Source of the DNA: Opitutaceae bacterium
GTDB taxonomy: Bacteria > Verrucomicrobiota > Verrucomicrobiia > Opitutales > Opitutaceae
Reading direction: 5' to 3'
Assembly: GCA_024233285.1 (NCBI GenBank)
Contig: JACKPU010000007.1
Location: 86,849-150,848 of the forward strand
Length of the DNA stretch: 64,000 bases
This document shows, in pieces, positions 62,945-64,000 of this stretch; the stretch's first letter is position 1, and each line of letters opens with the position of its first letter. A program made the translations under genes and the position numbers. The notes under the pieces are model-generated. The model was not told the origin of the DNA, searched no databases, and saw only the letters and a list, made by a program, of their open reading frames with translations.

Positions 62945-63964
62945 GTGTTCAAACCGGCTTGGCCCATTGCCTTCATCGTCATCGTGAGCGGACTGCTTGC
63001 GCGTTTGTGCGCCGAACCGACCGTCGGGATGACGTATGAGGAGGTTACCGCGGCTTATGGCGCGCCCCAGTCCCAGCTCACCCGCGAGAGCCGTCAGATT
63101 CTGAGTTATGCCGAATTCGAGGTCTGGCTGCTGGATGGCCGCGTCAGCAAGGTCACCGCGCCGGCCCGGGCTCCGGTTAGCAGCACGGTCACACCGTCGC
63201 CTGCGCCGGTCGCCTCTTCGCCGGCACCGGCCGCGCCGGCGAGCCCCCGGCCCGCGCCGGCGCCGATCACTCTCGGCGGCATCGCGATTGCGCTCTGGCC
63301 GTTCTATTTCGTGATCACGGTGATCGCGATCGCGCCGTTTGTGCCCGCGCTGCGTCGCGCCCGGCGGCGGTGGTATTACCGGCACGCGGCGGCCGTGCCC
63401 GCGCCGGCGCCCGTCTCGTCCGCGCCGGTGCAAGCGCTCACGCCCGAACTGCTGCCGCATTTGGAATGGCAGCGATTCGCCCTGCTCGTGCGGCGCTTCT
63501 ATGAAGCCTCCCGTGCGCTCGTCACCCTGCGCGAAGTCGGTGCCAACGGCGAGGTCACCCTGATCGTTGTGCCCGAGGGCGACCAGCCGTCGTTTGCCGC
63601 GTGGTGCCTGCCGTGGGGCGGCCACCAGGTCAACGCCTCGGCCCTGCGCGAATTTCGCGGCACCATGGCACTGCTCAATCAGGACGAAGGCCGCGTGCTC
63701 ACGATGGGCGATTTCAAGCCCGACGCCATCGCCTACGGCGTGGCCAATCACATCACCGCGATCTCCGGCGCCGGCCTGTGCGATCGTTTCGCGTTGCTGC
63801 CCGCCGCGAACCGGGCCGCCATTCTGGCCGAAGTGACCGCCGGCGATTACACCACGCCGACCTGTCCGCACTGCGACGTAAAACTCGTCCGCACCGCCCC
63901 GACCGCGCGTTATTGGAGCTGCGTCAACGCCCCGCGCTGCCCCACGCGGATCTATATCCGGTAG
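62945..63964 (+). CDS. Membrane-anchored protein with SmpA/BamE-like, Mrr-like and zinc-ribbon domains
   Basis: A 339-residue protein with an unusual domain chain: signal peptide (1-23); a short SmpA/BamE-type region (VGMTYEEVTAAYGAPQSQL, about 26-70); a Pro/Ala linker; a membrane helix (ALWPFYFVITVIAIAPFVPA, about 118-138); a restriction-endonuclease (Mrr_cat) like domain (about 165-290; LEWQRFALLVRRFYEASRA, LREFRGTMALLNQDEGRVL, ISGAGLCDRFALLP); and a C-terminal topoisomerase-type zinc ribbon (CPHCDVKLV, WSCVNAPRCPTR). The canonical catalytic QxK of Mrr is not seen; AWCLPWGGHQV stands in its place. A sensing rather than cutting role is likely. Confidence 0.65.
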   Translation: MFKPAWPIAFIVIVSGLLARLCAEPTVGMTYEEVTAAYGAPQSQLTRESRQILSYAEFEVWLLDGRVSKVTAPARAPVSSTVTPSPAPVASSPAPAAPASPRPAPAPITLGGIAIALWPFYFVITVIAIAPFVPALRRARRRWYYRHAAAVPAPAPVSSAPVQALTPELLPHLEWQRFALLVRRFYEASRALVTLREVGANGEVTLIVVPEGDQPSFAAWCLPWGGHQVNASALREFRGTMALLNQDEGRVLTMGDFKPDAIAYGVANHITAISGAGLCDRFALLPAANRAAILAEVTAGDYTTPTCPHCDVKLVRTAPTARYWSCVNAPRCPTRIYIR

Positions 63965-63976
63965 GATCCGGACTGT

Positions 63977-64000
63977 CTCACGCAGAGGCGCAGAGCCGCA
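63977..64000 (+). repeat. Third copy of the CTCACGCAGAG element, cut by window end
   Basis: CTCACGCAGAGGCGCAGAGC at the very end of the window matches the arms at 60815-60842 and 60916-60942. The full length of the element cannot be seen here. Confidence 0.75.

Overview
The window reads as chromosomal DNA of a Gram-negative bacterium, most likely Verrucomicrobiota close to Opitutaceae (inference). Grounds for this are a PEP-CTERM exported protein, a pseudopilin with the RRGFTLVE prepilin signature, an ExbB/ExbD/TonB set, sugar and sulfated-glycan catabolism with a formylglycine-type sulfatase, a secreted protein whose mature start reads VELPPFAVEE, high GC, and many small palindromic intergenic repeats.

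Left part (1 to about 26.9 kb): an accessory metal-resistance region. It begins inside a TolC-like outer-membrane gene. A Zn/Cd-type module follows: a small membrane protein, a P1B-2 ATPase, a broken ribulose-phosphate epimerase, a ZIP-like carrier and a CDF exporter. A minus-strand CnrYXH-like trio (anti-sigma, periplasmic sensor, ECF sigma) lies next. A copper/silver module then reads rightward: CusC, CusB and CusA-like RND efflux, a multicopper oxidase fused to an outer-membrane-barrel-like tail, a DUF3347 protein, two TRASH/YHS-type cysteine proteins (one fused to DUF2231), an ECF sigma factor with a cysteine-rich CorE-like tail, and a CopA-type P1B-1 ATPase. Remnants (an FAD-oxidoreductase tail and an rcnA piece) and a 20-cysteine copper-storage protein complete it. 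An FGE-like/PP2C pair and a hypothetical follow, then about 570 bp of non-coding DNA with four TTATACCC repeats. This ends at a 17-codon 5' remnant of mutS, which I read as the junction with the chromosome backbone.

Right part (27.0 to 64.0 kb): ordinary backbone. It contains an alpha/beta hydrolase and GH2 beta-galactosidase; the DabB-DabA inorganic-carbon transporter with a divergent LysR regulator; a pfkB-type kinase, tmk, holB, MFS cluster; exbB-exbD-tonB interrupted by a four-helix-bundle (IVS-type) cassette; tRNA-Ala(GGC) with a terminator; a five-gene minus-strand sulfated-sugar operon (sulfatase, RbsD/FucU mutarotase, aldo/keto reductase, UxaA-family dehydratase, zinc alcohol dehydrogenase); an S2P protease; an NtrC-type regulator; a sialidase-like/SGNH fusion; a DTW-domain tRNA modification enzyme; MFS; pseudopilin; Gfo/Idh/MocA; SulP; PEP-CTERM; and a membrane-anchored Mrr-like protein. 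From 54 kb onward intergenic spaces carry dispersed palindromes and a ~125 bp non-coding repeat present in two inverted copies.

The left region appears to form a layered defence: cytosolic Zn/Cd and Cu are pumped to the periplasm by P1B ATPases and CDF, periplasmic Cu is oxidised by the multicopper oxidase, carried by small metal-binding proteins, and expelled by the Cus pump. Residual cytosolic Cu would be stored by the Csp-like protein, and control would be by two different metal-responsive ECF sigma systems. All family calls are by eye from motifs; no database search was possible.
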